Of a stretch of 64,000 nucleotides of DNA, positions 1 through 11,200 are shown piece by piece. Source of the stretch: Datisca glomerata. Lineage: Eukaryota; Streptophyta; Magnoliopsida; Cucurbitales; Datiscaceae. The translations under genes were made by a program, and so were the position numbers. A model generated the notes under the pieces. That model had not been told where the DNA came from, ran no database searches, and saw only the letters and a list, made by a program, of their open reading frames with translations. Position 1 is the stretch's first letter, and every line of letters begins with the position of its first letter. Location of the stretch: positions 397,667-461,666 of the forward strand of contig QANY01000011.1 in the NCBI GenBank assembly GCA_003255025.1, read 5' to 3'.

Positions 1-880
1 CTTTTAAGAGTTTTTCACGTAAATCATGATATCATTATTCTCTCTCTCTAAATTATTCTCTTGATTTTTATATTATGATGTAACAAATTCACGATCAATT
101 ATTAAAGACGGTGGATTTTTTCCTTTACACTTATGAAGCAGGTATAATTGTAATGTTTTTCATGGAAGACCTTGGTTTCTATGTATTTTGTTTTTTTATT
201 TCTTCTTTCACCCAAATTAAATATATTACTTATATATTGACGTTTATTGGGAGTGTTTCAGAGTTGTTTTTATGTTGTATAAATTGTGAATCATTACTTT
301 ATTAGGAATACACTATTAAATAAATCAATTAAAATTGGAAAGGTTGCCCTAAATAGTAGTGTAAATATGTTCATAAAACTATACCAAAAAACTCTTAGAA
401 TGTAAAGAATTTCATAAGAGGATAAACTTATAATTGTACAAATTTATTTCTCCTTCCTTATGGTTAGTAAACATATCAATGAGAAATAAACTTTTTTTGT
501 TTCGCTTTATCCATAGTAAATAAATCAATGGAAAAATCTCATTTCCATCGTTTATCTTTATCTTTACCATTTTTAACTCTTTTTTTACAATTCCAAATTA
601 GTAAACATGTCCTAATTTACTTTATTCCCCTTAATGAGGTAAATAGCGATTTTAATGTATAAATATCAATTAAAACTTCATTTAAGTAAACTAAAGTAAA
701 TTAAAAGAAGCTTCAAATTTTTTCCCAAAATATAACTAAAGATACTTATGCCTACCAAAATTTGGGTCGACCAGTAATATAGGGATCACTCTCCAATGCC
801 GGGAATTTTTTCTTGGCATTGATGCTGGGGCAACTAATAGCCCTTAGATTTGTCAAACAAATCTAGACCATTGATGGGTT
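1..880. other. AT-rich intergenic DNA
   Basis: No coding signal is visible. The stretch is AT-rich, and the phrase pair 'agtaaacatatcaatga' / 'agtaaacatgtcctaa' (about 466-615) resembles the ends of small non-autonomous DNA elements, but I could not find a matching pair of ends or a target duplication. Open frames here are short and have no recognisable content. Confidence 0.5.
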
Positions 881-1310
881 TCTAGCCTTGAAATCGGGTG
901 CCCAGGTTACCTTCTTCTTTCACTTTTCCCTTCTTTCACTCATCCTCTCTCATTTAAATTCAACCCAAAATCAAGGGCACACGATTTTCTATACACCTCA
1001 GGCGACTTCACCACTAGTGATTTTCCCTTCTTCCTCTCATCCTCTCTTAGCTACCCTCCTCTCTCGATCTCTCTCAGTTCCTTCTTTTCCCCATCCATTC
1101 ATTTCCCTCGATTCATTTTCAATGTGGTGGTTCGAATGTTGATGATGGTTGGATTCTAGGGTTTCACTCCTAGACTGTGATGACATTGATTTCTTCATCC
1201 CGGAGCTCAATTAAGGCTTGGAGCTGAGGTTTCAGATAAGCATTGTTTGTTGACGATGTGAGTTTCAGCTCATTTTTTCGTAACATCCTAATTTTTTTCA
1301 TTTCTAAGGT
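881..1310 (+). other. Pyrimidine-rich, leader-like stretch
   Basis: The segment is CT-rich with TCTAGGGTTTC-type and TCTCTC motifs typical of plant 5' leaders. It ends in a possible splice donor (AAG then GTGAGA, about 1308). It could be the old first exon of the gene whose relic exon lies at 2484-2602, or leader DNA captured by a transposon. No open frame with recognisable protein content is seen, so this is inference from composition. Confidence 0.25.
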
Positions 1311-2483
1311 GAGATATTGATTTTCTTAAGCTTGAAAGATCTATTTTCTATTTTTGTTTTAGTTTAAAACTGATGTTTTTTTAAGTTACGTAATTGAGAA
1401 TTTGTGATTATTCTTAGTGATTTAAAATCAAATTTTGGTTTGATTTGGTTTTAATATTTGATTTCGTTCTTGATGGAGATGCTTTTTAATGTTGAGACGT
1501 ACCAGAAATTTCTTTCTTCCTCCTATCTTCCCATAATTTTGAGAAATTTAAATGTTGAGAATCTAACTCTTATGTCTTGCAGAGCGACAAGAGATGCCTG
1601 TTGGGAAACTAAACAAAAGTAATATTCAAAATGGTTGATATTTGGAAGAACTCACTGTTTGTTGCCAAACAAATGAAACTGTTTTTCTCAAGTTTAACTT
1701 ATGATGCATTGGAAGTCACTATCAATTTTTTTACTGATTTTTTTATCTCCATTCAATTTGATTAATGTTTTCATATTCCAATTCTAATTTTGTCCGACAA
1801 TGCGAGATGTCCTAGAAAAACCAAAAAGTGGAGAAAGTTTCTTTTGCATGTTGATGGTGGTTATTTAACAGTCTGATAGAAGTGGAGGTTTAAGAGAGAA
1901 ATCTATGGAAGATTCTACATTGTGATTGTAGCACTTTTTTTGCCACTTATCTTCTCAATTAAAATAAGTGGAGGTTCGGGAGAGAAGTCTATAGAAGATT
2001 CTATACAAAATATTTCTCTATATTATGGGTGGGGTCATTCAATTTCTATTATTGTTTTCATCGTAGAAACGGCTTAGTAATAATAATGGTATTTATTATT
2101 TACTTATTCTAAGGCCAGCTGTCTTGTGTGTAATGTGGGCATGTACAAAGACGTGTGTTCGAGATTTAGTTTGATGATATCAGAAGTGTGAAATGGAGTT
2201 CCGTTTACAACTACTTATGTCTAAGTTTCTTACTTTTCATTCATTATATATGTTTCTTAGTTTGCTGAACGGACCTTGATTCTGTTATTCCAAGTGATTA
2301 ATCTCAACTCATGTGGCTTACTAAGGTTAAATTGGCCAACTTTTTAAGATCTGACATATTTCTAAACAATGTACCTCTAATTTGTCAATTGTACTCAAAT
2401 GTTGACATGAAAACTAATGCTTGATAGAAGATGTTCACGATATGGTAGTATCTCATTTATTTTTTGTTTTCTCTTTTGCTTAG
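1311..2483. other. Intron-like or intergenic DNA with a short tandem duplication
   Basis: The stretch is T-rich and non-coding. A segment of about 42 bp at 1878-1919 is repeated with few changes at 1964-2006; both read roughly AAGTGGAGGTT...AGAGAGAA(G)TCTAT.GAAGATTCTA. It may be intron sequence of the relic gene whose exon follows. No protein match was recognised. Confidence 0.35.
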
Positions 2484-2602
2484 GGAATTCATGATAAAGT
2501 TGTGGCTGAAGTATTTCTTGAAGGATGGGTTGAGTTTACAGCTATTGTCCTTGATGTAGGTCTGGCTTTGATTGTCACCCTATTGTATTACTACCTACTG
2601 AG
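2484..2602 (+). pseudogene. Relic exon resembling plant D-alanine-D-alanine ligase family
   Basis: After a TTGCTTAG acceptor the frame reads GIHDKVVAEVFLEGW, then EFTAIVLDVG. One base is missing near 2561-2563 and the next frame continues GFDCHPIVLLPTEV up to a GAG|GTGTGAGT donor. The observed length is 119 bp; one extra base would give a phase-0 exon of 40 codons. The EFTAIVL block and the LLPTEV block resemble the ATP-grasp core of plant proteins related to bacterial D-Ala-D-Ala ligase, judged from memory of the family and not by search. The frameshift and the lack of recognisable flanking exons indicate a pseudogene or captured fragment. The neighbouring intron signals mean it was copied as DNA and not from spliced mRNA. 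Confidence 0.55.
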
Positions 2603-3400
2603 GTGTGAGTTTTAACCTCAAGTCTCTTTTGCGTTGTTTCTAGTTCCTTAAGATAATTGTTGTATTTTTTTTTGAATGACTAAGTGGAGCTTCAATTCCA
2701 TGGTAGTGTTGGTACAATAGTTTTTGCAGATATTAACCTGTTAAACTAAGAACGGTGTCATATCTTTTAGGAATGGTACAAGTATCGATTCTCCTTAGGC
2801 ATTCCATTTTAACTATTCCCATGTGTATCAGGTTAGTGGCATGGATAGTAAATGGTACATCTGATAAGTCTACACACTTTTTATACACTAGTCTACAATT
2901 CTATGGCTTTGGAATAATTTGATTTCCTCTATCAGCCTAGTTACTACTCAAGTATACTGTATGGATTATTGCACCTATAAATGGTACATCTGATAAGTCC
3001 GAAGTCTACTTCTCTGATACATCTGGTAAAATTTGATTATCTTTACATGCATTGTGTGGAGTTTATATGAGATTTAGCATGGACAGTAACTCTTTATTGG
3101 CATATTTAGTAAGTGCATAAAATATTTGATATTTTAAAAAGAAACTTACTTGTTTTGACGATGAAGTCCCTGAAGAGATGGAAAGACCCCTCTAAAGAGA
3201 ATAGATCAGAGATGAGACACGTATTGCAACTTGATCCCGATGGTAAAATTGTGCAGCTGAAGTAGTCATTAAAAGTATCGAGATTTGCATCATGTTATGC
3301 TACTTTCTACTGTAATATTTTTGTAGATATGTACATAAGTAGGTTTGGAGTGTGTTTTTAGAGTGTTTAGATGGGGTTTGTATAAAAAAATATTAATATG
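2603..3400. other. Non-coding DNA downstream of the ligase-like exon
   Basis: No exon can be recognised. The phrase AATGGTACATCTGATAAGTC occurs at about 2850 and again at about 2980, which suggests a small local duplication. Composition is AT-rich throughout. Confidence 0.4.
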
Positions 3401-3429
3401 TAGTGATACTAATAAAGGGGAACGTGTCT

Positions 3430-4010
3430 GGACCACCCGATGGTCTGCTAAGTGCTAAACACAGAATGTACTCACAAGCTCATACCTCCCATGCTCTCCA
3501 AAACCCCCTGTCCATACACTTTTGCCACGAAATAAAGAGTTCATATTGTAATACAATATGGACACAACTGAACCACCCCAATTATGCTCCCGTATTTCAT
3601 CTATTTTCTGTAGGCTGGGGAGGAAGTACAAATAAACTTTATTGCTCTTGTCGTAAAAAATTGTACTACCCAAGAGCATCAGAAGAAAGACTCTCGTCAA
3701 AATGTCCTCCTGCTTAGGAGTAGTACACTCGTACCTAGCACAATTATCAAATATCCATTGATAACTAACTTTTTTTCTCTAACCTCTGACAACGTTTTTC
3801 CAACTAGCTTTTGCAAAGCCTTCTTGTTCTTATAGAGTTCCAAATCATAGTCTAGTTGTCGACCGTCGACTTTCAGGCCAGTTATGACAACAAAGTCCAA
3901 TGATCATTGTCATTTCACCCACTTCATCTATATGAAATGTGTGGGTTGTATCCCACAATTTCTTGGCCAAAATTTTCAATAAGACGCGATCCATCTGCCC
4001 CTATTTCAAT
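3430..4010 (-). pseudogene. Plant mobile domain (PMD/MAIN-like) relic
   Basis: Read on the minus strand, the segment first encodes KKLWDTTHTFH...VGEMTM (about 3990-3905). After a one-base frameshift it reads DFVVITGLKVDGR (about 3897-3859). After another frame change it reads RVFLLMLLGSTIF...DKSNKVYLYFLPSL and EHNWGGSVVSILYYNM (3700-3500). The order THTFH / GEMT / TGLxVDGR / FLLxxLGSxxFxD / WGxAxLxxLY is the signature of the plant mobile domain, found in MAIN-LIKE proteins and in many transposon-borne genes. At least two frame changes and several stops make this copy dead. It may be the remnant of a Mutator-like or other element; no ends were identified. Confidence 0.75.
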
Positions 4011-4194
4011 ATACTTATAAAATAACTAAAGCCGGAAGCATCGACATTCCTTCTCACGTTTTCAGGAAGCCTACTGTACCAATCGAGCTACTAGTGTAGT
4101 GATACCAAAACCACGAATACCAAGATCATAGAACTCAGCTTAAGAAACCAAAATGTAAGTATGACTCAGTGAAAAAGGTGTGTGGAGAAAAATG

Positions 4195-4750
4195 TAGTAT
4201 AATCCCTATTGTGACATTTCGTCAAACACCTTACGGGCAATAAACATACACTATAGTTTTTCATGCAAAACATATATCGCTACCAAAATTCATACATTTC
4301 TAGAAGCATCACATAAAAAACATTTAGTTTTCAAAATGATTAAAGTATTTATTTGGTGTTTTAACAATATAACACATAACCACCAAATTTTTTGCTAAAG
4401 AAACTTACATTTTATCCTTGGGTGGGATATAGCATTTCATCGAACATGTTATGAGCATTCATATAAATATAGTATAAACCTCAATATGACATTTTATCAA
4501 ACACCTTATGGACAATGAAAAAAATACACCATATAATTCATTATGACATTTCGTCGAACACTTTACGGGCACTCACGAAAATACTATAGTTTTTCATACA
4601 AGACACATATTTGTACCAACATAACCATAACATAAAAAATATCCAATTTGCATAACGAATCAAGTATATATTAGGTGTTTTAACAATATAACATATAAAA
4701 TTTAAAATCTTTAAAGAAAAACTTACATCTTGTTTGCTTGGATGAGATAT
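4195..4750. repeat. Two-copy diverged tandem repeat, about 300 bp per unit
   Basis: Copy 1 (about 4205-4440) and copy 2 (about 4545-4745) share the order GACATTTCGTC.AACACTTTACGGGC, ACTATAGTTTTTCAT.CAA, GTGTTTTAACAATATAACA and AAAGAAAAACTTACAT. A shorter partial copy of the first block lies at 4488-4525. The repeat lies inside the minus-strand relic region and may be intron-like sequence of that element. Confidence 0.55.
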
Positions 4751-4805
4751 ATGCTATGTTGGAGCAATATGAAGAAGATGGCTATTGAGATTTCGATTCT
4801 TTGGA

Positions 4806-4928
4806 CTAAATCTTTTCACCCCATAACTGGTGGGCATCATACGGCCCTTTCAAGATGCTCGGGCTTGAACTTGATTGCATCATTACACTCAATGTTTCTT
4901 TTGTAACTTTATGCTTTCCTCTAGCCAT
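4806..4928 (-). CDS. Short open frame, possible first exon of the minus-strand relic
   Basis: On the minus strand an ATG at 4928 opens a 40-residue frame beginning MARGKHKVTKETLSVMM and ending LWGEKI. A possible donor (GG|GTGAAAAG) lies just before its stop. It sits upstream of the plant-mobile-domain relic on the same strand, so it could be that gene's amino-terminal exon. The sequence itself matches no family I recognise and the assignment is positional inference. Confidence 0.25.
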   Translation of the reverse strand: MARGKHKVTKETLSVMMQSSSSPSILKGPYDAHQLWGEKI

Positions 4929-5099
4929 TATTGGTGAAAAATATAATATTAGAAGGATATGGGGTTTGGGTCGCGGGTTGGAGGGATTTGGCTCGGGTTT
5001 TGACTCATGTGTTGCAAGTGATGTGTTCAATGAGAGATTGTGGGTTTGACTCGTATGTTGCAACGGATTTGGATCGATTTTGATGGATTTCAGGCTATG

Positions 5100-5944
5100 A
5101 AGAGAGAGAGGAAGATGGAGATGAAGAAGAAGGAGAATATGGTTTGAGTGAAGAGAAATGAAGTGTTGAGAGAGGGGGAAGGGTGGGTATCAATTTCTTA
5201 AGAATAAAGGGAAGTGGTTTTTTTAATGTTGGGGTTAATTTTGATAAGAGATAAGGTTAGATTTGAAAATTAATTTTATAGGGAAATTAATTAAAACGTG
5301 AAAGGTTATTTTTAAAAAATTATGGGATTATTATTATAAAATAAAAAGGTTAAATTTCAATATTTTATTTCAAACTTTTTAGCGTGATATGCTCGATTTA
5401 ACAGTAGAATCCGACTTTAAGGGTTATACGAGTTTGTCAAACTGATGAATAGGATTTACCAACCATCATAACATCACGACATATAATTATATTTGGTGAA
5501 AACCCGTCTCGCTCGATACTTGTCACAAAAGCACAACAAAATTATCAATGAAAACTTTTATCGAGTTTATGATTAGGTGTTCAATTGTTTCGGGAATCCT
5601 TAATTAATCCAATCTAATTTCACATAGTAATTAAGTATCATGAATGTTTGCATTGAAATAACACGTTTTTTCTATTTTTTATCAATGATTTTTCTGGTGT
5701 ACAGTAAATAACTACAAAAATATCAATTTTAAGGAAATTTGTGAAGAATGGCGACTAGAGCCATATAAATGGCGATTGGGAGGGAGATTGGCGATCACCT
5801 ATTTGTACATGACGTTTGGTGACTAAAACAGGCGACTGGAGGCGTAAACTAGCACTTGGCTTTGACGATGCAATTAGCACCTTTAGGATGGCGCTTTAGG
5901 GGCTAAAAATAGGCGATTCACCTATTAGGTATGGCGATTGGGTT
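5100..5944. other. Non-coding DNA with repeated GGCGATT words
   Basis: From about 5745 to 5945 the word GGCGA(T/C)T recurs at least eight times, next to ACTACAAAAATATC at about 5709. Short repeated GC-rich words behind a CTACAAAAA-like motif resemble the subterminal region of a CACTA-type transposon, but I found no partner end. No coding sequence was recognised in the rest. Confidence 0.3.
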
Positions 5945-7080
5945 TTAGGTGTTCACCAAATACATAGTGCTGTACAACAAATTCTTCAGGGGTTCCTAAA
6001 ATTTTAAATTTTTTTTTTGTGAACCCCAGTACGTAATTGGTGAAACCCTCCAAGAATTATTATTTTGTACGTATTTAGTGAACCCTTGTACGTAATTGGT
6101 GAACCCCATTACATGTTTGATGAACCCTAGTACGTATTTGGTGAACTCCTCCAAGAATTATTATTGTATACTTATTTGGTGAACCCCAGAACGTAATTGG
6201 TGAACCCCAGGACGTATTTGGTGAACCCCTCCAAGAATTATTATTTTATACATATTTGATGAACCCGAGTATGTATTTGGTGACCCTCTATACGTAAGTG
6301 GTGAACTCCAATACGTATTTGGTGAACCGCTCCAAGAATTATTATTTTATACGTAATTGGTGAAGCCCAGTACGTAATTGATGAACTCCAGTACGTATTT
6401 GGTGAACCCCTCTAAGAGTTATTATTTTGTACGTATTTGGTGAACCCCACTACGTAATTTGTGAACTCCACTACGTATTTGGTGAACCTCTCTAAAAATT
6501 ATTATTTTGTACGTAATTGGTGAAACCCAATACGTGTTTAGTGAACCCTTTCAAGAATTATTATTTTGTACGTAATTGGTGAAACTCAACTATGTAATTG
6601 GTGAACCTCACGTAATTGGTAAACCCCACTACGTATTTGGTGAACCCTCCAAGCTTTATTACTTTGTACGTATTTGGTGAACTCCACTACGTAATTGGTG
6701 AACCCTAGTACATATTTGGTGAAACCCTCCAAGAATTATTATTTTGTACGTAATTAGTGAACCCCCTACGTATTTGGTGAACCCTTCCAAGAATTATTAT
6801 TTTATATGTAATGGGTGAACCCCACTACTAATTGATGAACCCCTCCAAGAATTATTATTTTGTACGTATTTGGTGAACCCCACTACTAATTAGTGAACCT
6901 CACTACTAATTGGTGAACTCCACTACGTATTTGGTGAACCCCACTACATGTTTGGTGAACATTTTCAAAAATTATTAATTTGTACGTATTTAATGAATCA
7001 CAATACATATTTGATAAGTCTCAATACGTATTTACTGAATTTCAATATGTATTTAAAACCCTTTAAAAAAATTATTACCT
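5945..7080. repeat. Degenerate minisatellite of TACGTA(A/T)TTGGTGAACCCC units
   Basis: About 1.1 kb is built from roughly 18-21-bp units of the form TACGTAATTGGTGAACCCCA or TACGTATTTGGTGAACCCC. Groups of two to five units are separated by a second module, CCAAGAATTATTATTTTG, which recurs about 13 times (near 6049, 6152, 6232, 6334, 6412, 6492, 6551, 6651, 6729, 6788, 6846, 6965, 7068). This is a higher-order array with a variable period of about 60-115 bp. Units toward both edges are the most diverged, as expected for array decay from the margins. The array ends about 250 bp before the probable first exon of the intact membrane-protein gene. Confidence 0.9.
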
Positions 7081-7148
7081 GTTAGATTTTATGTGATCCA
7101 AATTATTTCAATAGTAATATTAAGAGCTACATTGACCTATAATCAATC

Positions 7149-7167
7149 CCGGGAATATTATTCCCGG
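7149..7167. promoter_or_regulatory. Perfect 19-bp palindrome upstream of the intact gene
   Basis: CCGGGAATATTATTCCCGG has two 9-bp arms around one central T. It lies between the minisatellite and the CT-rich leader of the downstream gene, about 180-230 bp before the probable transcript start. It could be a dimeric transcription-factor site; this is inferred from position and symmetry only. Confidence 0.4.
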
Positions 7168-7329
7168 CATTGTAAAAGATCCCGTAATATAGAGAACGCG
7201 TGGCAGTATTCTCTGACCAGTACTTGTGGGACCTATTATATGCTGCTCTCTCGCCTTTTCTAGAACTATACTCCCTGCTTCGCCTCCATACCAACCATTC
7301 CATATTTTCCAATTATGACAGAAATAGTC

Positions 7330-7475
7330 CTCAATCACGGAATCATTGAAAGAAATGTGTAAATTGGCATCTTTACTGAATTATAATCCATTCTTCACCT
7401 ATCTCTCTCTCTCTCTCACGGTTGGAGAAGCAAAGCATCTTCTTTATTTTGAGGGCTTGGTACCCTCATTTCATT
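7330..7475 (+). other. Probable 5'-UTR exon of the membrane-protein gene
   Basis: The segment holds a CT microsatellite (about 7402-7420) and a leader-like sequence without ATG, ending at a good donor (GAATT|GTAAGT, about 7475). Possible TATA-like stretches lie at 7235 (TATTATATG) and 7370 (GAATTATAATC). The next acceptor (CTCTTAACAG, 8171-8180) opens the exon containing the start codon, giving a leader intron of about 700 bp. Plant genes commonly have such a leader intron. The transcript start itself cannot be fixed from sequence. Confidence 0.5.
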
Positions 7476-8209
7476 TGTGAATTGTAAGTGCCACATCTTT
7501 CCTTTTCGTAGGAATCGCAATGGTTATTTTGTATTCCAATGTGATTACTGCCTTTTTGGTTGAACCATGTTAACGTAAGGAATCTTTATCTTATTTGTCT
7601 TAAGATGAAGAGCTAGTTTTTCAGTGCTTGATTTTTGTTCCTTGCTTGTGTAACCAGTCTATGTCCATTTCTGGGGTTCTAATTAGGATTGAATTTGGAC
7701 ATATGGGTTTCTTTGTAAATGGGAATTCTTCCACCTTGTTCAGTGTGGGGGGAATGGGAACAGCGAATTCTGTTGTTTTCTACTTTTGTAGCTTAAAATT
7801 TTGATTTCTACGTACTTTATAGTGAGCTTAACTCTGATTTGGGTGAATCTTTGAAGATATTTTAAAAATTCATGCTCTTGAGCTGCTCCCCGTCGTGAAC
7901 AGTGGGGTTGATGGATTAAGTCTTGATTACTTTTTCCGCACAGAGAATGCTTCTGATCAATTCATTCTCCATCATAAAACTGTTCTGAACATTATTCGTT
8001 GAATTCTTATTTGTTTGATTAAATTTGGGTTGTGGACAATATGGAGCGTACTCTCTTCGCCTGTATTTTGTTCCTACTGTAAATTTCTTCCCATTGTTGA
8101 TAAGCATTTAGCATTTAGAAAGAAACCTCCTTTTGAGATTTTCTGGATCATCTATAACATACTCATGAGTCTCTTAACAGGGTCCTCGAAACACACGTGG
8201 CAGCCCGTA

Positions 8210-11200
8210 ATGACTGCTGAAACTAATACTCCAAGTTATTGGTTGAACTGGAGGTTCTTGCTATGTGCAGTCTGGGTATTGTCCTCTATGGTTTTATCAT
8301 CTATATTAATATGGAAATATGAAGGTTCCAACGAATCAGAAAGGAGGGAAAATCAGCGAGAAAGAGTTGGCACTTTGTATGAAGATGAAGCCTGGGGGAC
8401 ATGTCTAAGAGGAATCCATCCTGCTTGGCTGCTTGCTTATAGATTAATTGCTTTCCTTGTGCTTTTAGCATTGCTCACAATCAATGTCATTCTTGACGGT
8501 GGTGGCATATTTTACTTTTATACCCAGTAAGGAAACTTTCTTTTATGTGTCACACTAATCAATCACGATTGTCAAATTAATTCAAACTTTTTCTATTAGT
8601 ATGCTTTTAGTTCATTAGATGCTGACAGACATAGGCTCCTCCTCATGAGGTTCTGTTAGCAATATTTGGATCACTGATTGTATTATAGTTTCAGATCTGT
8701 TCAACAAGGATTTCTAGTATTGTATGGAGAGAGTTTTCATTTTTTTACATTCTGACCCAATCAAGTTTGATCATGTTTGTTGTATTCATAGTCTAGATTG
8801 AAAAGGTTTTAATGGGGGAGGCTAATTGTATGTAAAGGGAGCTAGTGATGGAAACCTGCTTATTTACTCTGGCACACGAGTCCATTATTTACCCCCTTTT
8901 TTATGAATTTTCTGCACAGTTTGACAGTCTTCCAATTTCATATTCTTTCTGCATGGAGGAATATAATGATATCCTCATGTGCAATATTAATCTCAAGACA
9001 TGATTTTGAAAAGCACCTCTAAACAATTTGTTTTCGAGAGGACTGATTCCGAAAAGCACCTCAAAACAATTTGCATTTCATATGTCAACCTTCATCACAA
9101 GGACTAAGAAGTGATTATTTTTTATAAACAAGATGTAGAAGATACCTTAGAGTGTGATCGCACATGATAGTATTTTTATTGTGTTTTACAGGTGGACATT
9201 TGCTTTAGTCACGCTCTACTTTGGGGTATGCTTCTAAACTCTGAAGCTCACACACGTCTATTTCTCGAAGATCTGTTCTTACATAATGATTTAAATGGAC
9301 TTAGATGAGATCAAAATACGACCTTTGTCTGTGGTGCTGATGTGTGGGCTTAATTTTCATGTGTTGCTTATGCTGTTATATGCAATTTGTAGATTGCCTT
9401 TTCATTTTCAATATATGGAAGCTGCAAAAGACACAATAGGGTTGATGCCAATACTGTGGATCGCATGACCGTAGATGCAGAACAAGGCACTTATGTAGCT
9501 CCAACTATTGGAGATAGTCTAGATTTTTCCAAAAGTTTGGACACCCATGATGATTCTCATGTTCGGAAAATTGCAAGCTTATGGGGTTATATTTTTCAAA
9601 TTATTTTTCAGGTGAATTTCTTCTTTGCATCAGTTGAAACAGCTTTTACGGAAAGCAATAATGTAAATTATGCACTTATCGGATGTAGAAATTTCTTTCT
9701 TGTCCTCTTAAGTAGCTTGTATTCTGTCTGCTTCTCATTTCTTTGTATTTATAGGTAATTGAGAAAAGACAGTAGCTAAACTCTCTTCTGAAAATAATAG
9801 TAAAGAACATAAATAAAATAGGAGTTAAAAGCATCCTAGAGCTGTCTGAAAGAATAATACTTGAAGAAATAGTGGGATGCATTGTGGTCACTAATAATCA
9901 AATTGCGTAAAGAGGTCTCTTTTAACTTTTAAGTTCGAGGGTCCACTGCGGGTTTTAATTGCTTTAGTTGCCTATAATGCCTTCCTGGGTAATCTTCTCA
10001 TCTCATTAGCAAAAAGGATAGTTTACCATCCTCACAGAAAATAATCTGTTTGACAACAGGGTATATCATTTTAATGTCGAAGGCCCACTCATATAGTCAA
10101 AATATTTGCAGTCCTTCACGAGTTGGCTCTTGGACAGTGAGAAACATTGCTTGTCGATCACCTGAACCTAAATTTCCCAAACATAACACGAAGTTGTGGA
10201 TACAAAGGGCTATTTTTAATATGTAATCTTTCAAGTTATTCCAGTTTGATATTGTGAACCAAATGGGAGTTAATATTTACTTCTTAGCATGTAATTGATA
10301 TGGAACTGACTTATCATAGAACGATGTCAATCTTATCGTTTCACATATCGACTGCAATTTGAGCTATGGTCCCACTTAAGATGATACGTACTTTGTTATG
10401 TTATGCTTTCCTCTTTAAATGGTTCTTCTTAGTATAATGTTTTCAGATTAATTACTGTACTGTATTCTGTTTTCATTTTCAAAAGTCAGGCTTTTCAGCC
10501 CCTCACTCAATTTATATGTGTAGATGTCTGCAGGTGCTGTCGCACTCACTGATTGCGTTTTCTGGCTTATTCTTTATCCGTTTCTAACGTCCAAGGACTT
10601 TGGTCTCAACTTTGTAAGTACTAGTCCTTTTCTGGAATGTATATCTTTCCGTTTCATTCTGCTAAATGGTACCAAACTCCTAATGATTATGAAGCTGTAG
10701 TTTGTTTCTTTTCTGGTGTTTCTTTTCGGGGGCTAGAGATGGTAAATCCAGTTACTTTTAGCCTGGACAAGAGTTTCGTTTCATTTAGTGCATGTTCTTT
10801 GTTTTGTGACCATAACTATAGAACGAGATGGATTGTGTTAAAACAATCATCAACTAGGTAGTTTTGTCAAAGAGAATGGAAACTCAAGCTTACGGCAGAG
10901 ACATCTCTCTCGTGTTTCTCGCATAACAGTTGAGCTACATCTGGTCCAAAAGTAGGACTCTTTCTATTTGATTAATGTTTACATTCGCGTTTACTGCAGT
11001 TGATTGTTAGTATGCACTCAGTTAATGCTGTTTTTCTGCTTGGTGAGATGGTTTTGAATTGCTTGGTAAGTCTGGATCCTTCATTTCTTTTTTCAAATCC
11101 ACTCGAATTTTCGCCTCGTCAAATTTTACTAAACGGTAGAACAAATTTATATTCGTTTATATGGTACAGCGGTTTCCGTTGTTTCGGATTGCATATTTTG

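Noticed and set aside
5945..7080. Centromeric or telomeric satellite
   Set aside because: The array is only 1.1 kb, strongly degenerate, and lies beside a gene; no telomere-type TTTAGGG repeats occur.
10524..10613. Alternative acceptor at GTCTGCAG (10534) for exon 5
   Set aside because: Using it would remove the conserved start of the exon ([10 protein letters not shown]) and break the frame with exon 4.
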